Origin: Chlamydiales bacterium
Lineage (GTDB): Bacteria > Chlamydiota > Chlamydiia > Chlamydiales > JAAKFR01
DNA length: 64,000 bases
NCBI GenBank assembly: GCA_022601445.1
Contig: JAJACP010000007.1
Coordinates: 1-64,000 of the forward strand
Direction of reading: 5' to 3'
Part shown: piece by piece, positions 60,748 through 64,000 of the stretch
Position numbering within the stretch: the first letter of the stretch is position 1
How the letters are laid out: the number at the start of each line of letters is the position of its first letter
Program-made: the position numbers and the translations under genes
Notes under the pieces: generated by a model
What the model was told of the DNA's origin: nothing
Seen by the model: the letters and a program-made list of their open reading frames with translations, nothing else
Database searches by the model: none

Positions 60748-62007
60748 ATGAGTAAAAAGCGGATCGTAGTCACAGGCATGGGAATCGTTTCCTGTTTTGG
60801 TAACGATGTCGAGCTCTTCTATGACACGTTGTTGGCGGGTAAAAGTGGTGTCAAGACAATCTCCCACTTTCCGTGCGCCGATTACCCGACTAATTTTGCA
60901 GCAGCGGTTCCAGAGTTCGATACGAGCAACTACATCGATAGAAAACAAGCGCGCCGCATCGATCCCTTTATCCGTTTTGCGACTGTCGCGGGAAAGAAGG
61001 GGATGGAGATGGCAGGCCTTGGCCCCGAGGAGCTCGAAAAGCTCGATAAAACTCGCTGTGGCGTGATTATCGGCTCGGGTATGGGAGGACTGAGGACCTT
61101 CTATGAAGGGACTGAAATGTTGCTCACAAAAGGCTACCGACGGATTACTCCCTTCTTTATTCCTTTTATCATTACGAATATGGCCGGCGCGCTTCTTGCC
61201 ATCGATCTGGGCTTTATGGGACCGAACTACTCGATTTCTACAGCGTGCGCTACAGCCAACTACAGCATCACAGCGGCTGCTAATCACATTCGTCAGGGAC
61301 ATGCGGATTTAATGATTTGTGGAGGCTCTGAGGCAGCTGTGACACCTGTGGGCTTAACCGGCTTCATTGCGAACAAGGCCCTTTCTGAGCGCAAAGAAGC
61401 GCCTGAAACAGCCTCTCGTCCTTGGGATAGAGGACGGGATGGGTTTGTGATGGGAGAGGGAGCAGGAGTGTTGATTTTGGAATCTCTAGAGCACGCTCTG
61501 GCACGCGGCGCTCCCATTTATGGCGAGTATCTAGGTGGAGCTGTGAGTTGTGATGCGCACCACATGACAGCGCCTAGAGAAGACGGCTCTGGCGTGGCTC
61601 TCTGTATTGATCTGGCTCTCAAAGATGCTGAAATCCCTAAAGAGCAAATCAACTACATCAACGCCCACGCGACCTCAACGCCGCTTGGTGATATGGCAGA
61701 GGTGAACGGAATTCATACCGTTTTTGGCTCGCATGCCAGCAAGATCAAGATGAATGCAACCAAGTCGATGACCGGTCACTGCTTAGGTGCAGCGGGTGGT
61801 GTGGAGGCGATTGCGACGGTGAAGGCAATCGAGGCGGGCAAGGTGCACCCTACGCTTAACCTGGACGATCCTGATCCTGGTTTAGGGGCGCTGGATCCGG
61901 TCAAGGACACGGCGCAAGAGCATCAAATTACAGCTGCTCTTTCCAACTCGTTTGGCTTTGGCGGGCACAACTCTACGGTGATTTTTGGCCCTTATAAAGG
62001 GCAATAA
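60748..62007 (+). CDS. fabF: 3-oxoacyl-[acyl-carrier-protein] synthase II
   Basis: 419 residues from MSKKRIVVTGMGIVSCFG; GAGG lies 7 bases before the ATG. The active-site Cys is in SISTACATANYSI, the two His in NAHATSTPLGD and MTGHCLGAAGG. It extends fatty acids in the type II pathway. Last gene of the nadD-rsfS-fabF run. Confidence 0.95.
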   Translation: MSKKRIVVTGMGIVSCFGNDVELFYDTLLAGKSGVKTISHFPCADYPTNFAAAVPEFDTSNYIDRKQARRIDPFIRFATVAGKKGMEMAGLGPEELEKLDKTRCGVIIGSGMGGLRTFYEGTEMLLTKGYRRITPFFIPFIITNMAGALLAIDLGFMGPNYSISTACATANYSITAAANHIRQGHADLMICGGSEAAVTPVGLTGFIANKALSERKEAPETASRPWDRGRDGFVMGEGAGVLILESLEHALARGAPIYGEYLGGAVSCDAHHMTAPREDGSGVALCIDLALKDAEIPKEQINYINAHATSTPLGDMAEVNGIHTVFGSHASKIKMNATKSMTGHCLGAAGGVEAIATVKAIEAGKVHPTLNLDDPDPGLGALDPVKDTAQEHQITAALSNSFGFGGHNSTVIFGPYKGQ

Positions 62008-62008
62008 A

Positions 62009-62038
62009 AAAGCAAAAAATGAACATTTTTTCTGCTTT
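62009..62038 (+). terminator. Hairpin just after fabF
   Basis: AAAGCA and AAAAATG pair with CATTTTT and TGCTTT around a two-base loop, with a small bulge. It begins two bases after the fabF stop codon. The following TTTGTTG is only moderately T-rich. Confidence 0.5.
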
Positions 62039-62039
62039 G

Positions 62040-62433
62040 TTGTCTAATTACCTGACAGAGTTACGGAGAGCGTGCCCCCGTATTCCCCAGGGCAACAGCA
62101 ACCGATGGCGGGTCAAAGGCCGGGACGATGTTTCCCAGGAGGGGCTCTAGCCCCTTCAAACGCGGACCCCAAAAGCACATGCGGTCTCTAACCGGATCGC
62201 TGCCCAGGTAGTTGGGAACAAGTGGGGTGTGGAGGTTTTTGCTTGAGTTCTTATGGACTTAAGGACCGTTTTTCACGGCGGTGCAAGCAGGATTGTAGCT
62301 CCCCAAAAGGGAGGACATTCGATCCATTCAGGCTCAAGGTCTTTACCTTGAACTTATGTGAGAAACGCGCATTCAAACCACACATCTCATGCACGCATTT
62401 TATGAGCTCCTGCAAAGCAGGGGCTCTTTTTGT
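62040..62433 (+). ncRNA. Candidate structured non-coding RNA of about 380 nt
   Basis: A stretch without a convincing gene, placed between the fabF terminator-like hairpin and a strong rightward terminator. It contains several clean hairpins: 62138-62157 (8-bp stem, TCTA loop), 62299-62313 (CTCCC/GGGAG) and 62334-62351 (TCAAGGT, CTTT loop, ACCTTGA). It is richer in G and C than usual for spacers here. I compared it by eye with RNase P RNA, tmRNA, SRP RNA and 6S RNA and could not match it. A 71-codon frame inside (62222-62437) looks like chance. Confidence 0.45.
62404..62433 (+). terminator. Strong Rho-independent terminator
   Basis: GAGCTCCTGC pairs with GCAGGGGCTC around AAA (10 bp, one wobble), followed by TTTTTGTTT. 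It points rightward; the minus-strand side lacks a T run, so it serves the rightward transcript and not the porin gene. Confidence 0.8.
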
Positions 62434-63441
62434 TTAGTACCCCACAGTGAGACGGAAGAAAGGGCCACCCAAGCTAAGGCTCTGTGTACTGAAGGGCATC
62501 ACGCGCCCATTGCCGCCCTGAGGAATTAAGTTGATGGACGAGTAGTTGAGAATATCTGCATACCAATCCAGCTCGTACCCAAGCTCTAAAGCAATAGCAA
62601 AGCAGCGGCACAAGCAGAAATTGTAGTTAAGACTGATTTGGAAATCTAAGCCGGGAATGACGTGGTTCCAGGTCTCTCTTTTCGTAAAAATGGTCGGAAA
62701 ACTGCCAAACACTCCATCATCACGAGATAAATAGTCAAAATAGGTAGATCCAATCAAAGCAAGCAAACCGAGATTTGAGCGCAGATTGAAATTTTTCCAG
62801 AAAGGGTAGGTGCCTCCCAGCCCCAGGCCTAATCCACCGCCTTGGAAACCCGAGTGCTGTTTCATTCTGAAAACAGAGCCTCCAAAAAAGCTAGAACTCA
62901 GTTCACCTTGAGCGTCATAGGTGTAATCGACCCGTACCCACCTAACGTGGGCATAGGCAAATGGCAGGACATGACAACAAGCTGGAAGCGGAACGCCATA
63001 ACGGAGATCGACGTTCTGGTAACGAAATTGGACTGTGACATCTAGAAAGTTAACGGCTGAGTTAGTGCCTGCTCGTCCGCCAGATGGGATCATGAAGTTA
63101 AATGCATCTCCCCGCACAAAAAATTTGCTTTCAGGCGCATAAAAGTTGAGATAGGAGATGTCTGCAAACTTGTTAGACTCTCTAAAGCCAAAGCGAGCCC
63201 GAGCGCCTCCATCATATGTTCCTTTCATGTAAAGGGGTTGGCGATCGGGATTGTCGTTGTTATCCACTTTGATGGCAGCAAAAATGGGAGCGTGCCCCAC
63301 TGTCCAGTACAGCGCATCGACAGAAGCGTACCACTCTCTTGGACAGCAAGAAGTGGGTTCAGATTCACTCACACAACCGTTTGTTTCAGCGTAGATAAAA
63401 AAAGGGCTTATGAAGAGAAAAAAGGCAATCAGAGACTTCAT
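62434..63441 (-). CDS. MOMP-like outer-membrane beta-barrel protein
   Basis: 335 residues with a signal peptide (about 1-18, MKSLIAFFLFISPFFIYA) and a mature part of alternating strands. It ends in FFRLTVGY, the aromatic C-terminus recognised by the BAM machinery. Cysteines occur in pairs (SCCPREW, ACCHVL, CLCRC), as in chlamydial outer-membrane proteins held by disulfide bonds. It resembles the MOMP-like/Legionella-type porin families (N-terminal WYASVDALYWTVGHAP). Likely a porin in the outer membrane. The closest relatives cannot be named without a search. Confidence 0.82.
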   Translation of the reverse strand: MKSLIAFFLFISPFFIYAETNGCVSESEPTSCCPREWYASVDALYWTVGHAPIFAAIKVDNNDNPDRQPLYMKGTYDGGARARFGFRESNKFADISYLNFYAPESKFFVRGDAFNFMIPSGGRAGTNSAVNFLDVTVQFRYQNVDLRYGVPLPACCHVLPFAYAHVRWVRVDYTYDAQGELSSSFFGGSVFRMKQHSGFQGGGLGLGLGGTYPFWKNFNLRSNLGLLALIGSTYFDYLSRDDGVFGSFPTIFTKRETWNHVIPGLDFQISLNYNFCLCRCFAIALELGYELDWYADILNYSSINLIPQGGNGRVMPFSTQSLSLGGPFFRLTVGY

Positions 63442-63518
63442 TTTTTTCCTGTGAATTAAAGGTGAAATCCTCTTATATCCGTGAAGAGTTTTTTTACAAA
63501 CAAAAAGTTGAAAAGAGC

Positions 63519-63929
63519 ATGAACCAGGCCTTTGGAATCATCCCTTTAAGAGAAAAAAATCGCGCGTGGGAGACGTTGCTTGTCAAGCACCAGAAAGGAC
63601 ACTGGGCCTTTCCAAAAGGACATCCCGAACCAGGAGAGATGCCTCAAGAGACAGCGCTTCGAGAATTGAAAGAAGAGACGGGTCTGAAAGTAAAACACCT
63701 CTTGCCAAAAGAGCCTCTGAAAGAATTTTACATCTTTAAGCAAGAAGGGAAATTGGTAGAAAAAACGGTAACCTACTACTTGGCTGAAGTGGAAGGCGAG
63801 GTGACCTTACAGAGAGAAGAGCTTGAGGCGTGCCGCTGGCTCTCATTTGGAGAAGCAGCTAAGTTAGCAACCTTTCCAGAATCTAAAAAACTAGCCGAAA
63901 AAGCGCGTTACTTAGTTGTAAAGCTGTGA
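63519..63929 (+). CDS. Nudix hydrolase, Ap4A hydrolase-like
   Basis: 136 residues from MNQAFGIIPLREKN; an upstream in-frame start at 63462 would add 19 residues unlike the family. The Nudix box is complete: GHPEPGEMPQETAL followed by RELKEETGL, preceded by HWAFPKG. This form with the KG before the box is typical of Ap4A hydrolases. It matches the CT771 position. It overlaps the convergent ppa gene by 22 bases. Confidence 0.9.
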   Translation: MNQAFGIIPLREKNRAWETLLVKHQKGHWAFPKGHPEPGEMPQETALRELKEETGLKVKHLLPKEPLKEFYIFKQEGKLVEKTVTYYLAEVEGEVTLQREELEACRWLSFGEAAKLATFPESKKLAEKARYLVVKL

Positions 63930-64000
63930 AGAAGCTCCCGATTCCCTGGAAAGTGGTCATCATAATCGGCTTCAGCCAGCTTGATCACCTCTTCTGCTTC
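63908..64000 (-). CDS. ppa: Inorganic pyrophosphatase, C-terminal end only
   Basis: The last 30 codons of a leftward gene that continues beyond the window; stop at 63908-63910. The fragment EAEEVIKLAEADYDDHF resembles the end of chlamydial Ppa as I remember it (EAQKVIRLAHEDY), and the place after the Nudix gene is that of CT772. Short, so the call leans on gene order. Confidence 0.6.
   Translation of the reverse strand, partial: EAEEVIKLAEADYDDHFPGNRELLHSFTTK

Noticed and set aside
60613-61302. 229-codon minus-strand frame over rsfS and fabF
   Set aside because: Long, but it lies opposite two conserved genes, spans their junction and shows no recognisable motif.
62040-62433. RNase P RNA, tmRNA, SRP RNA or 6S RNA
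   Set aside because: The conserved RNase P core (GAGGAAAGTCCG-like), a tmRNA T arm with CCA end, and the SRP GGAAG loop are all missing; a 6S fold could not be drawn convincingly.
62222-62437. 71-codon rightward frame in the spacer after fabF
   Set aside because: Composition is not protein-like, there is no ribosome site, and it runs through the terminator hairpin.

Overview
The window reads as chromosome of a chlamydia-related bacterium (phylum Chlamydiota, most likely a Parachlamydiales-type 'environmental' chlamydia rather than Chlamydia itself). The strongest evidence is gene order. From memory, the C. trachomatis block CT740-CT772 runs nqrF, yajC, hemG, hemN, hemE, mfd, alaS, tkt, amn, efp, a phosphoesterase, groEL3, murF, mraY, murD, a LysM protein, ftsW, murG, murC-ddl, cutA/ftsQ, rsbV, miaA, mqnC, a coiled-coil protein, rsfS, fabF, a Nudix hydrolase and ppa. 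Nearly all of these are here in nearly that order. The murC-ddl fusion, a groEL paralogue with no groES, and a cysteine-rich outer-membrane protein also fit. No insertion sequence, CRISPR array or rRNA was seen, and only one tRNA (Cys).

Layout. 1-2.8 kb: a leucine-rich-repeat/Sel1 protein cut by the window edge, with a probable frameshift at its end, and two proteins of unknown function. 2.9-12.5 kb: yajC, a DUF4143-type ATPase behind a perfect inverted repeat, htpG coupled to a sodium:solute symporter, nqrF, a membrane protein, nadE and a DHA2 transporter. 12.5-17.0 kb: a leftward run of a flavoprotein, hemG, hemN and hemE, all overlapping. 17.0-20.9 kb: an insertion between hemE and mfd with a second DUF4143 ATPase and a three-gene cluster that includes two Inc-like membrane proteins. 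20.9-29.6 kb: mfd-alaS, tkt and amn. 29.9-30.7 kb: a toxin-antitoxin pair. 30.8-36.4 kb: efp, its likely modifying enzyme epmA, a HAD phosphatase, a second symporter and a cation-chloride cotransporter. 36.5-38.7 kb: a FlgM-like small protein, a phosphoesterase, a decayed stretch and a 53-residue arginine-rich protein. 38.7-41.3 kb: groEL, rsmI, tRNA-Cys and a large palindromic element. 41.3-53.2 kb: the peptidoglycan and division cluster murF-mraY-murD-LysM-ftsW-murG-murC/ddl-ftsQ, then cutA, a KH protein, rsbV and miaA. 53.3-56.4 kb: two disrupted accessory genes, one behind another perfect inverted repeat. 56.4-62.0 kb: mqnC, a coiled-coil protein, a HAD phosphatase, nadD, rsfS and fabF. 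62.0-64.0 kb: a probable structured RNA, a MOMP-like porin, a Nudix hydrolase and the end of ppa.

The backbone supplies haem synthesis, NAD synthesis (nadD and nadE), sodium-linked respiration and transport (nqrF and two sodium symporters), menaquinone synthesis by the futalosine route (mqnC), and a nearly complete lipid II and division pathway. The most unusual signals lie in the accessory insertions. Three DNA-associated ATPase or helix-turn-helix genes each have their own long inverted repeat just upstream. There is a FlgM-like candidate anti-sigma-28 factor in what appears to be a non-flagellated lineage, a candidate structured RNA of about 380 nt between fabF and the porin, and a 45-bp imperfect palindrome between tRNA-Cys and murF. 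Three accessory genes look disrupted by single-base changes, two of them in runs of four identical bases. All calls come from reading the sequence by eye; no database search was possible.
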